DNA from: Candidatus Thorarchaeota archaeon
GTDB taxonomy: Archaea > Asgardarchaeota > Thorarchaeia > Thorarchaeales > Thorarchaeaceae
Direction of reading: 5' to 3'
DNA length: 20,485 nucleotides
NCBI GenBank assembly: GCA_004524595.1
Contig: SDOA01000075.1
Coordinates: 1 to 20,485, forward strand
Part shown: piece after piece, positions 8,107 to 14,961 of the stretch
Position numbering within the stretch: the first letter of the stretch is position 1
How the letters are laid out: every line of letters starts with the position of its first letter
Translations under genes and position numbers: made by a program
Notes under the pieces: model-generated
Seen by the model: the letters and a program-made list of their open reading frames with translations, nothing else
Databases searched by the model: none
What the model was told of the DNA's origin: nothing

Positions 8107-9216
8107 ATGAAGCTCAGAGCTCTTGTACTTCTGTCATTAATCAGTATTACAGTAATTGCATCAAGTTCTTTTATTTCACCAATTGCTGAGGATAAGGAAA
8201 TTAGTGATGTCAAGGTTTTGATGTTAATATGTGATGGTTTTGGTTGGAATTATTTTGATGCAAAAGAAAGGCTGGAAGATTGGGGAGTCAGTGTAACGAC
8301 AATTTCAAATTCATTAGATACTAACATTTCTTCTTGCATTAATAAACCAAATAATTGGACAATTGCGGACTATTTACTGATGGATGTTGAAGACGATATT
8401 GTTGCTCAATTTGATATTTTGTACATTCCATCTGGCGCGCAGTGGCAGAGTCTCATTAGTAGCACACGTGTACGCAATTTTATTTCAAATGCATACAAAA
8501 ACGGTCTTATCATCTCAACTTTATGTATTGGCAATCGAGTGCTATCAGAAGCAAATGATATCGTCAATGGCACGAATGTCGCAAGCTATCCGAATGCAAA
8601 TACCTACATGTTTGTTGCAGGGGCAACAATAAGATATGGAGTGGATGTTGTAAGTGATAATAGACTCATCACTGGAGGAACCGGTGGAGGAGTATACACA
8701 GGAGGGAATACAGAAGCACCCACAAGTGAAGTCTGTATGACTTTGATAAAAGAAGCTCTAGGCTATTCATATATTAGTAAAGCTACAATCTCACCTTCAA
8801 GTGGTGAATCTGGAACAAATTTTACACTTACAATTGAAGTAGATGATCTTGATGAAAAATTCCATGATTTACTCTCTGTTGACATTAATATCACGAAAGT
8901 TATTGCTAAAGTGTTAACAAAAGAAAATAGAACTCTCATTGAAAGCATCGAACTGACCGATGATGATTCAGATTCCATTTATGTTGGTTCAATCATTGGA
9001 ACATTCGAAGAAGAATTTGTGATAGATTTTGAAATAGAAGATACTAATTCAACGCTAGAAATTGAAAGAGAACTAGTTAGTTTTAGTGTTGGAAAGGAGC
9101 CCATAACCACTTACATGTCAACTTTTACAGGTGTGTATATTGTTCTCATTGGGATGATTGGAGGAGTAAGCCTAGTGGTGTTATCCATTATCGTTGTTAT
9201 TTTAAAGAAACATTAA
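8107..9216 (+). CDS. Secreted, membrane-anchored DJ-1/PfpI-like (class I amidotransferase fold) protein
   Basis: A 369-residue protein in four parts. There is an N-terminal signal peptide (about 1-25, MKLRALVLLSLISITVIAS). A DJ-1/PfpI-type domain (about 34-215) has the nucleophile elbow STLCIGNRVL, placing the candidate catalytic Cys at residue 140, and the loop YIPSGAQ at about 97-103. A beta-rich region of about 110 residues follows. The C-terminal membrane helix is about 338-362 with a KKH tail. At least six N-x-S/T sequons (NIS, NWT, NGT, NFT, NIT, NRT, NST) fit a glycosylated extracellular protein. The usual His after the nucleophile Cys is Ile here, and no Cys-His-Glu triad is evident. 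Protease, deglycase or non-enzymatic sensor roles are therefore all open. The protein at 18888-19853 has the same architecture but a different subfamily. It is convergent with the next gene, 10 nt apart. Confidence 0.75.
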   Translation: MKLRALVLLSLISITVIASSSFISPIAEDKEISDVKVLMLICDGFGWNYFDAKERLEDWGVSVTTISNSLDTNISSCINKPNNWTIADYLLMDVEDDIVAQFDILYIPSGAQWQSLISSTRVRNFISNAYKNGLIISTLCIGNRVLSEANDIVNGTNVASYPNANTYMFVAGATIRYGVDVVSDNRLITGGTGGGVYTGGNTEAPTSEVCMTLIKEALGYSYISKATISPSSGESGTNFTLTIEVDDLDEKFHDLLSVDINITKVIAKVLTKENRTLIESIELTDDDSDSIYVGSIIGTFEEEFVIDFEIEDTNSTLEIERELVSFSVGKEPITTYMSTFTGVYIVLIGMIGGVSLVVLSIIVVILKKH

Positions 9217-9226
9217 AGTCCCTGAT

Positions 9227-10018
9227 CTAATCATCCGTTTGTTTTGGAAATGGTTTCACGTAGAAGGACTCCCAATTTACTGGATTTGTATATCCTAATT
9301 TTAATGCCAATTTGACTGATACCTCATTTGCTGCGTCCCATCGCGGTACAAGACCATGCTCTAGAGCATACACCAATAGAGCAGCTGATACAACAGTAGC
9401 GAGACCTCTGCGTCTATAACGGGAGTCGTCGTCGGTCATAACTTGAATTTCGAACTCATCAATGAAAGGCGTAAATGTAGATGCCATACTCACAACCTTC
9501 CCCTCATGTTTTATACAGAATCCAATTCCATTCTCAATGAATTCAGCTGATGACCCAAAGAAGATAGGGATGTGCATATTTTGCCTCTTATCTAGTCCTT
9601 TGACTGTATCTAGATCGATACGTTCAAGACTGAACTCCGCTCCAAGACCGTTTCTTAGGTTTCGAAGATAATCAATATCCAGAGAATCTGAACACATCCT
9701 CGTTCTGACCTGAACTTCAAGACGGTCTGTCCAGACTTTTTTTATCAGAGTGTTCCAGTCGTCGCTAGGAGCAATGAGGGCTTCCATTGGTTGAACGTCA
9801 CTAATCATCTCTCTTGCTGCAAGAATGCTACTATCACCTGCAAAGAAATTAATGACTCCAAGAAGAAGACGGACTGCTGATGGTTCAGTTACATTATCTA
9901 CCCATAATTTTCCTCGATTTTGTTCTAGAGCGGGAAGAATTATCGCTCTAGCACTCTGATATTTGTCAAAGAGTTCTCTTAGACGATTATAATCCGCATG
10001 TTTCCATTCGTATATCAT
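9227..10018 (-). CDS. GNAT-fold acetyltransferase (GNAT_acetyltran / PF12746-like)
   Basis: A 263-residue protein with an N-terminal helical-strand region (1-130) and a C-terminal GNAT catalytic region. The acetyl-CoA-binding motif is DDSRYRRRGLATVVSAAL at about 196-213. The following VPRWDAANEVSVKLALKLGY segment is characteristic of the PF12746 group, in which N-terminal and C-terminal GNAT-like halves are combined. It should acetylate a small molecule or amine; the substrate is unknown. The start ATG is at 10018 without a clear SD. It stands alone on the minus strand, 104 nt downstream of the next minus-strand gene and 10 nt from its convergent neighbour. The stop is TAG, showing that TAG is used for normal termination in this genome. 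Confidence 0.8.
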   Translation of the reverse strand: MIYEWKHADYNRLRELFDKYQSARAIILPALEQNRGKLWVDNVTEPSAVRLLLGVINFFAGDSSILAAREMISDVQPMEALIAPSDDWNTLIKKVWTDRLEVQVRTRMCSDSLDIDYLRNLRNGLGAEFSLERIDLDTVKGLDKRQNMHIPIFFGSSAEFIENGIGFCIKHEGKVVSMASTFTPFIDEFEIQVMTDDDSRYRRRGLATVVSAALLVYALEHGLVPRWDAANEVSVKLALKLGYTNPVNWESFYVKPFPKQTDD

Positions 10019-10122
10019 CCGAATTCGTTTGTCCTAGAGAAATCTAACATATGAACTCAGCGGACAACGCCGCTTATTAGAAACACAGTAGTCAGCATAT
10101 TGTGATGATCACGACCTGAACA

Positions 10123-10770
10123 CTAATAGCTGTATTTTCTCATACTAGCTTCAGAGAGTCTCAGAGATAATAATAAGAAATCTGAACCGCGAGATCTCAA
10201 TATCTGTCCGACTTCGATGAGAATCCCAGGAGTTTGAGTTCGAACATATTCAAAAAGATCTTCTTCAGATTCACTCAATGCATGACACATATTCTTCATG
10301 TGTTCATGAACCTGCCCTTTACTTATCCGACCTTTTTCACGAAGCATCCAAGCTTCTAATGCCATCTGAATTGCTTGACCAACAGTTTCGGATTTATCTA
10401 GTAATTCTCGATTGATCTTTGTGGTCTCTTCTGGCTTCATCTTTGGTAGAGCTTTCTTGCTACCAAGAGCGAGACGAATTTCATCAAGGGGTATTTTAGG
10501 TTCAAGTGATTTTCCATCATCCTTCTCAGCAAGTAGTTTCTTATATCCTTTAAAACCGTGCAAATGTATAGGAGAGATCCAACCTTTTGCTTCCATCTCT
10601 TTAAGGTGTGATTTGAATGCGTCAAGACTCATAATAGAACGTCTTGCAGATAGATGGAGAAATCTCTCATAGAGTGTTTCTTCTAATTCCACTACAGCCC
10701 ATCCAAATGAGCGAATGATATCAAGTTCAATCTCATTTGGTGATTCTTCTTGTCTCCCTCTTTCTGGCAT
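10123..10770 (-). CDS. Uncharacterised cytoplasmic protein, possible winged-helix N-terminus
   Basis: A 215-residue soluble protein that I do not recognise as a named family. Residues about 15-70 have the alternation of a winged helix: helices, then a recognition-helix-like SLDAFKSHLKEMEAKGWISPI, then a short wing. A charged Lys/Glu-rich linker follows (about 75-120). A helical C-terminal half ends in a possible packing helix (SDFLLLSLRLSEASMRKYSY). I prefer the ATG at 10768-10770 because GTGGTG-like SD bases lie 6 nt upstream. A GTG at 10780-10782 in the same frame would add four residues. It is a single-gene unit with TATA-like stretches near 10815-10853. A role as a transcription factor or adaptor is a guess from the N-terminal pattern. 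Confidence 0.7.
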   Translation of the reverse strand: MPERGRQEESPNEIELDIIRSFGWAVVELEETLYERFLHLSARRSIMSLDAFKSHLKEMEAKGWISPIHLHGFKGYKKLLAEKDDGKSLEPKIPLDEIRLALGSKKALPKMKPEETTKINRELLDKSETVGQAIQMALEAWMLREKGRISKGQVHEHMKNMCHALSESEEDLFEYVRTQTPGILIEVGQILRSRGSDFLLLSLRLSEASMRKYSY

Positions 10771-10865
10771 GCGTAACACCACTAATCCGTCAGGTAAATA
10801 ATCACATCTTAATCTAATAAAACTATCAATTCAATCAACGCCTAAATAAAGGGTGCGTAAATCAT

Positions 10866-10907
10866 CCTCACAAAACAATTAATGTAAATGCAAAAAGGGT
10901 TGTGAGG
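10866..10907. repeat. Inverted repeat with 8-bp arms and 26-nt loop
   Basis: CCTCACAA (10866-10873) is the exact complement of TTGTGAGG (10900-10907). It lies about 100 bp upstream of the minus-strand gene at 10123-10770, beyond its likely TATA box. It may be a structured RNA element or a regulator site; its function is unknown. Confidence 0.4.
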
Positions 10908-11003
10908 GACAGGACAGTCATTGAATTTTCGTCAAGTGTGTTAGCAACTAATAGTATACTACAACAAAGAACACAATTCGAACAACGATAACAGGACCTG
11001 TAG

Positions 11004-11117
11004 ATGCTTCTGATGAGAGTTCTAGAAACTTCACTTGTCGTTTTTCACCTCAAGTCACAAAGAGATACGCTACAAAAAGAATTACAAGGTAAAATCAGTG
11101 AAATACAAGCGGCGTAA
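11004..11117 (+). CDS. Possible 37-aa microprotein or gene remnant
   Basis: ATG at 11004 to TAA at 11115-11117 encodes a 37-residue peptide: a short hydrophobic start (MLLMRVLETSLVVFHL) followed by an amphipathic, coiled-coil-like tail (SQRDTLQKELQGKISEIQ). A TAG codon directly precedes the ATG. Only a weak AGGACC is placed as an SD about 9 nt upstream. It could be a genuine small protein, the decayed end of a lost gene, or chance. I list it because its composition is protein-like and it is the only such frame in the 508-bp gap. Confidence 0.2.
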   Translation: MLLMRVLETSLVVFHLKSQRDTLQKELQGKISEIQAA

Positions 11118-11132
11118 TGATGTTATAGTATT

Positions 11133-11165
11133 GTGTGATTGCAATAATATTATCATCAATCACGC
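11133..11165. repeat. Stem-loop (GTGATTG/CAATCAC)
   Basis: GTGATTG at 11135-11141 pairs with CAATCAC at 11157-11163, extendable by one G-T wobble and one more pair to 9 bp. The 15-nt AT-rich loop contains ATAATATTAT. It lies about 130 nt downstream of the last ABC-operon gene on the minus strand and could be part of its 3' end. No T-run follows immediately. Confidence 0.35.
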
Positions 11166-11290
11166 TCTGCTTAAGTATTGCAACTCATCATAAATCTCAG
11201 GATTTTACAGGAAATTAATAGCTATAGTGAATTATAAGGGTTCGGAAGGATATGAGTAATTGAAAAGAACAAGATATTACCCTATATATT

Positions 11291-12061
11291 CTAGATTCCG
11301 GGGATTTTCTTTCGCTCATAGAGGATATCAAGACCCTTTGAAACGATGGTGATCAAGGTCAAGAATATCAGCGCAATTAGGAGATAGGCAGGGAGAGCTT
11401 GGAAAGTCCGCGCTACAATTAGATGCGCCTTAGCAAAGAGCTCCTCAACTCCAAGGTAATAAGCAACTACTGTGTATTTTGGGAGATATGCAGCTTCGTT
11501 TGACCACGCAGGAATTACTCTTCTTAGAGATTGTGGGACTATGATATATCGAATCCCTTGATTTTTTGACATTCCTATGGATCTTGCAGCCATTATTTGT
11601 CCACCTCCTATGGACCCGATCGCACCTCGGAAGTATTCAGCTTGATAGGCTGCACTGTTTAAGCCGAGAGCGAGAATGCACATGAGGATGGTGTGACTCA
11701 GAACTTTGATACCTCCAATCTCAATAGTCCAATCAGAATAGGATCTTGCATATCCCATGGCCTCAAATGCCCTACTAATAGAGAAGGGTAGGATAAATAG
11801 AATGAATAACTGGACAAGTAACGGTGTGCTTCGAATTAATTCAATATACCCAGTTGCGATTCTTGTTGTCAGTCTACCACCATATTGTCGTACAATTGCA
11901 AGTAAAAGACCAAGAAAGAATCCAATGATAAGTGCTGTTATGTAGAGATACATCGTCATGCCAAAACCAGCAACAATTTGGTCACCATATTCAAAGATGA
12001 ATGAGAAATCCCATGTCTGGCTTGGATTGAATTTTCCAGGTAAGGATTCTACTATCATCAT
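11291..12061 (-). CDS. Polar amino-acid ABC transporter permease (HisM/GlnP type), second permease
   Basis: A 256-residue inner-membrane permease with about five hydrophobic helices. The family coupling segment that docks onto the ATPase is AEYFRGAIGSIGGGQIMAARSIGMS (about 142-166). IELIRSTPLLVQLFILF (about 75-91) is the conserved stretch of the HEQRO/HisMQ family. It is the last gene of the operon, 20 nt after the ATPase stop. SD GGAGGT lies about 11 nt before the first of two adjacent ATGs. With the permease at 12851-13537 it should form a heterodimeric channel for a polar amino acid. The N-terminal 30 residues are longer than in its partner and contain no signal sequence. Substrate specificity cannot be read from the permease. 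Confidence 0.93.
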   Translation of the reverse strand: MMIVESLPGKFNPSQTWDFSFIFEYGDQIVAGFGMTMYLYITALIIGFFLGLLLAIVRQYGGRLTTRIATGYIELIRSTPLLVQLFILFILPFSISRAFEAMGYARSYSDWTIEIGGIKVLSHTILMCILALGLNSAAYQAEYFRGAIGSIGGGQIMAARSIGMSKNQGIRYIIVPQSLRRVIPAWSNEAAYLPKYTVVAYYLGVEELFAKAHLIVARTFQALPAYLLIALIFLTLITIVSKGLDILYERKKIPGI

Positions 12062-12081
12062 CGATGTTCAATACCTCCAAT

Positions 12082-12849
12082 TCAGAGTTCTTCTTCAGAC
12101 CCGTACAGTACCTCCAAACGATGTAAGAATTGCTTTGCACGTTTAGTTTCTGGCCCTTTGAAGAAATGTTGAGGAGTCCCTCTTTCAATGATAAGACCCT
12201 CATCCATAAAGAGCATCTCTGTTGACACCGCGCGAGCAAAACCTAATTCATGAGTGACAACAATCATTGTTGTTCCAGCCTTTGCAATATCCAACATAAC
12301 TTGCAAGACTTCACCAATTAATTCGGGATCAAGAGCTGAAGTTGGTTCATCAAATAAGATTACATCAGGCTCCATTGCCAGAGCCCTTGCAATACCAATC
12401 CTTTGTTGTTGTCCACCAGAGAGTTGTGCAGGATAGTGCTCAGCCCAAGCAGACATTTTCACCATCTCTAACACTTGATGAGCTCGATCATGTGCTTCCT
12501 CCTTTGGTATATGGAGAACCTTTTCCAAACCTAATGTAACATTATCTATTGCTCTCAGATGAGCAAAGAGGTTGAAATGTTGAAAAACAAATCCAATTCG
12601 GGAGCGAAAATTATTGATGTCTGAATCTGAGTGAGTGAGGCTTTCTCCTCTAAGGATAACATCACCACCATCAAGAGTTTCTAGTAAATTGATACATCTC
12701 AGTAATGTACTCTTTCCAGATCCACTGGGGCCAAAGACCACCTTTACTTCTTTCTCGTTGACATCAAAACTGATCCCTTTCAGAACCTCAAGGTCACCAT
12801 ATGATTTCCGGATGTCTTTTATTTCAAGTACTTTGGTTGTTTTTTCCAA
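12082..12849 (-). CDS. Polar amino-acid ABC transporter ATP-binding protein (GlnQ/HisP type)
   Basis: The ATPase subunit that powers amino-acid import. Walker A is GPSGSGKST, the signature is LSGGQQQR, Walker B with the catalytic Glu is VILFDEPTSALDPE, and the switch His is VVTHELGFA. I place the start at TTG (12847-12849), giving MEKTTKVLEIKDIRKSYG. The perfect SD AGGAGGTGG (12855-12863) ends only 5 nt before it, whereas the in-frame GTG at 12856-12858 lies inside that SD. The SD overlaps the last glycine codons and stop region of the upstream permease, so the two genes are translationally coupled. At 255-256 aa the length is standard for this family. The C-terminus VLYGSEEEL is unremarkable. 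Confidence 0.95.
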   Translation of the reverse strand: MEKTTKVLEIKDIRKSYGDLEVLKGISFDVNEKEVKVVFGPSGSGKSTLLRCINLLETLDGGDVILRGESLTHSDSDINNFRSRIGFVFQHFNLFAHLRAIDNVTLGLEKVLHIPKEEAHDRAHQVLEMVKMSAWAEHYPAQLSGGQQQRIGIARALAMEPDVILFDEPTSALDPELIGEVLQVMLDIAKAGTTMIVVTHELGFARAVSTEMLFMDEGLIIERGTPQHFFKGPETKRAKQFLHRLEVLYGSEEEL

Positions 12850-12850
12850 A

Positions 12851-13537
12851 TCAACCACCTCCTAATCCAAGTGCTTTAAGTCGTTTTGTCATTCGTTCAC
12901 CTACTATCTTAGTGATGGGATAAGTAAAAATCAAGTAGATTATAGCAGCGGTAAACATAATCATAATCCAAAGATCGGGGTAAATCTGAGAAAATGAACG
13001 CGATAATCGGAATAATTCAGGAACTCCAACAGCTGATGCAAATGCTGAGTCTTTAATGACAACCGCATATTCATTTGAAAAGCCAGGGATAGCAATTCTC
13101 AAGGCTTGAGGCAATACTATATGGCGTGATGCCTGCATTGTTGACATACCAATTGAACGGGCTGCCTGCATCTGGCCCTCACTCACTGATAGAATAGCAC
13201 CACGGTAGAGTTGTGATTGATATGCTGCGCTACGTAGAGATAGTGAGAGTATAACACCTGCAAGGGTTCTCAATTGGGCAGGAAGAAAGAAGAAGAAGCC
13301 TGGTAGAGCCCATCCAAATATGAACATAAGAACAAGGATAGGGATTCCTCGCATTATCTTCTCATAGCCATCAGCTATCCATTTTAATTCTTCAACACCA
13401 TAGACTCGCATCAAAGCGAGTCCAAGACCTAATAGAAACCCAAAGATAAGTCCGAGTCCAGTCAATAAAAGAGTAGCCGGCAGACCAAAGATTATGATAC
13501 TCGTAAGTATAGTCCAAAAATCTGCCGACTCTTGCAT
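12851..13537 (-). CDS. Polar amino-acid ABC transporter permease (GlnP/HisQ type), first permease
   Basis: A 228-residue membrane subunit with five predicted helices starting near residue 8. The ATPase-docking segment is QLYRGAILSVSEGQMQAARSIGMS and EKIMRGIPILVLMFIFGW is the conserved helix-2/3 stretch. SD GAGGT lies 8 nt before the ATG and overlaps the end of the binding-protein gene, whose TGA is 11 nt upstream. The C-terminal LGLGGG codons double as the ribosome site of the ATPase gene. Together with the permease at 11291-12061 it would form the heterodimeric pore. The two permeases share the family pattern but are clearly different sequences, which fits a heterodimer better than a recent duplication. 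Confidence 0.94.
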   Translation of the reverse strand: MQESADFWTILTSIIIFGLPATLLLTGLGLIFGFLLGLGLALMRVYGVEELKWIADGYEKIMRGIPILVLMFIFGWALPGFFFFLPAQLRTLAGVILSLSLRSAAYQSQLYRGAILSVSEGQMQAARSIGMSTMQASRHIVLPQALRIAIPGFSNEYAVVIKDSAFASAVGVPELFRLSRSFSQIYPDLWIMIMFTAAIIYLIFTYPITKIVGERMTKRLKALGLGGG

Positions 13538-13548
13538 TATTCTTTACC

Positions 13549-14208
13549 TCATAGCCATTTTTGGATAAGACCATCAATGGTACCATCTTGCAGGGCTGCA
13601 GAAATACCCTCATTGATTTTGATAAGTAAGCTGTCTGCATACTTACCAACGTAGAGGACAGTGAGTTCAGCAGCTAACTGTAGAATGGTCTTAACATTGT
13701 ATGTGCCTTCGTAGGCATCTGCAACTGGTGAATCAAGGAAGATTGCATCTACAGTACCAGCATCCAATGCTATGTACATTAGATCAACTGATGAGAATCG
13801 CGTTACATCAACACCATCAATATCAGAGATGGTATCATCCTCTACAGTCCCAGTCTGCACTCCTACGGTGTATCCATCCAAATCCTCAAGACTTGATATG
13901 GCTATGTCAGACTCATTCATAACTACCACGGACATCTGTGTCTGCAGATAGGGAAGACTGTGTGACAGTACTTCTGCTCTATCAGGTGTGATGAACATCG
14001 CTGCGGCAATGACATCGATTGTTCCAGACTGACAGGCACCAACAAGAGAGTCAAACTCCATGTTTTGCCAAACTAGGGTGACACCCATGTAGTCCGCAAT
14101 ATATTGCATGAGGTCCGCATCGAAACCCACAACATCATTTGTTGAATTGAGGAATTCGAATGGTTCGTAATCAGCGCTCGTTCCAACGATCAATGTACCT
14201 CGGTTCAT
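13549..14208 (-). CDS. Amino-acid ABC transporter substrate-binding protein, mature domain (cut off from its signal peptide by TAG)
   Basis: A family-3 periplasmic-type binding protein, the extracellular receptor of this importer. MNRGTLIVGTSADYEPFEF is the usual start of the mature domain, GFDADLMQYIADYMG the conserved lobe-1 helix, and AAAMFITPDRAE and VGVQTGTV the ligand and hinge segments. It ends with the family's GTIDGLIQKWL. The reading frame continues upstream through ACC GTT to a TAG at 14215-14217. Beyond that, in the same frame, lies a good signal peptide (14218-14310, possibly from 14328). As sequenced, the 219-residue product from this ATG has no signal peptide and would stay in the cytoplasm. 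This may be a real nonsense mutation, a sequencing or assembly error, or readthrough. It is the first gene of the operon. Confidence 0.85.
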   Translation of the reverse strand: MNRGTLIVGTSADYEPFEFLNSTNDVVGFDADLMQYIADYMGVTLVWQNMEFDSLVGACQSGTIDVIAAAMFITPDRAEVLSHSLPYLQTQMSVVVMNESDIAISSLEDLDGYTVGVQTGTVEDDTISDIDGVDVTRFSSVDLMYIALDAGTVDAIFLDSPVADAYEGTYNVKTILQLAAELTVLYVGKYADSLLIKINEGISAALQDGTIDGLIQKWL

Positions 14209-14214
14209 AACGGT

Positions 14215-14310
14215 CTAGAGCGATGTATCCACTGGAGCACCTCCAAATGGAACAAAAATTCCAATACCAATACCAATAACGAGTCCAATGACAAGGAACG
14301 CAATCGCCAT
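14215..14310 (-). pseudogene. Signal-peptide piece of the ABC binding-protein gene, ending at an in-frame TAG
   Basis: ATG at 14308-14310 encodes a 31-residue hydrophobic peptide, MAIAFLVIGLVIGIGIGIFV followed by PFGGAPVDTSL, then TAG. It has the composition of a signal anchor plus a short linker. It is in the same frame as the mature binding protein that resumes three codons later. The frame is open further upstream to a CTG at 14326-14328 that would add LSQRNT, a suitable basic n-region. The only strong SD, GGAGGCG (14335-14341), is spaced about 6 nt from that CTG but 24 nt from the ATG. A non-standard or mutated start codon is therefore possible in addition to the TAG. Confidence 0.7.
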
Positions 14311-14346
14311 TGTGTTTCTCTGGCTCAGTTTTCTCGCCTCCTTCTC

Positions 14347-14362
14347 GAATCAGGATTGATTC
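14347..14362. promoter_or_regulatory. Palindrome GAATCA-N4-TGATTC at the ABC operon promoter
   Basis: Perfect 6-bp arms with spacer GGAT lie directly downstream of the TATA-like box at 14364-14371 (minus strand) and upstream of the SD. A protein bound here would cover the start of transcription, so this is a candidate repressor site for the amino-acid importer. Confidence 0.45.
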
Positions 14363-14363
14363 A

Positions 14364-14371
14364 ATTTAAAG
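14364..14371 (-). promoter_or_regulatory. TATA-like box of the ABC transporter operon
   Basis: TTTAAATT on the minus strand, about 25 bp before a start near 14342, which would place the SD GGAGGCG almost at the mRNA 5' end. Inferred from composition and spacing. Confidence 0.4.
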
Positions 14372-14429
14372 CAAGTGTTCCCTAATACAAATACGTTGTG
14401 ATTTATGATGAATTAACTAAGAAAATGAA

Positions 14430-14460
14430 AGGTGTGAAATCCTCAGAGATTTCAACACCT
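14430..14460 (-). terminator. Strong hairpin with T-rich tail after the four-helix membrane protein gene
   Basis: AGGTGT-GAAATC (14430-14441) pairs with GATTTC-A-ACACCT (14448-14460), a 12-bp stem with one bulged A and a 6-nt loop. On the minus strand it begins 14 nt after the stop of the gene at 14474 and is followed by TTTCATTTTCTT. It separates that gene from the ABC operon downstream. Confidence 0.6.
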
Positions 14461-14473
14461 GGTATGTTCCTCC

Positions 14474-14854
14474 TCATTTCATTTTAATTTCGTAATAGGA
14501 GTAAAGGAAGAGAATAAGCAAGAAAGCCATTAGACCAACTTGGAAAATTGCACCTATAGGAATCAGAGCAATCGCCATGCAATATATTCCTACAATGATT
14601 CCAGGAATCAAGAAAGATATATTCATAATTACAACCAGTTCAACAGACTCCCAAGATTGACCACGATAGGCGAATATATTGCCTATACCATATCCAAGCA
14701 TGAGGGCACCTGAGAAACGGTCAGCAAACTCCTCAAGAGGAAATCCTGTCAGAGTTGCATGCATGTCTGGCAACAATAATAGAATAAGTCCATAAATTGT
14801 AGCCACGAGGCCATCTATGATGAAAGATATCTTTAGAAACTTCGTTAGCTCCAT
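14474..14854 (-). CDS. Small four-helix integral membrane protein, function unknown
   Basis: A 126-residue protein that is nearly all membrane: helices at about 6-28, 45-63, 72-92 and 97-120. The loops are short, with DMHATLTGFPLEEFADRF between helices 1 and 2. The topology and the G-Y-G-I-G-N pattern in helix 2 are reminiscent of small DUF4345-type membrane proteins, but I would not assign it. SD AGGTGG (14863-14868) lies 8 nt before the ATG. It is a single-gene unit, with a palindrome at 14868-14885 beside the SD and a hairpin terminator at 14430-14460. Confidence 0.8.
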   Translation of the reverse strand: MELTKFLKISFIIDGLVATIYGLILLLLPDMHATLTGFPLEEFADRFSGALMLGYGIGNIFAYRGQSWESVELVVIMNISFLIPGIIVGIYCMAIALIPIGAIFQVGLMAFLLILFLYSYYEIKMK

Positions 14855-14867
14855 ATTCTAACCACCT

Positions 14868-14885
14868 GTTCTTTCTTAAAAGAAC
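14868..14885. promoter_or_regulatory. Palindrome GTTCTT-N6-AAGAAC upstream of the four-helix membrane protein gene
   Basis: Perfect 6-bp arms (14868-14873 and 14880-14885) lie between a TATA-like TTTTATC at 14905-14912 (minus strand) and the SD at 14863-14868. The centre falls close to the expected transcription start, so this is a candidate operator. Confidence 0.35.
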
Positions 14886-14961
14886 ATTTTAACTTACATA
14901 CCTTTGATAAAAGTCTTACTGATTTCATCTCCTATTCAATAGATGGTTTAGGAGGTTAAGA

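Larger units (their letters stand above)
10783..11290. other. Intergenic region of about 508 bp without a confident gene
   Basis: This is the longest gene-free stretch. It holds the upstream region of the gene at 10123-10770 (TATA-like TTTATTTA near 10846), two hairpins (10866-10907 and 11133-11165), a 37-codon reading frame (11004-11117) and the 3' flank of the ABC operon with T-rich minus-strand sequence near 11265-11280. The reading frames on both strands are otherwise short and broken. No tRNA or C/D-box RNA could be established. Confidence 0.6.

Noticed and set aside
11090..11210. Possible C/D-box guide RNA on the minus strand (TGATGA-like boxes near 11150 and 11187, CTGA near 11094)
   Set aside because: The spacing between the boxes (about 55 nt from the internal C-like box to the CTGA) is far too long for an archaeal C/D sRNA of about 60 nt, and no terminal stem is present.
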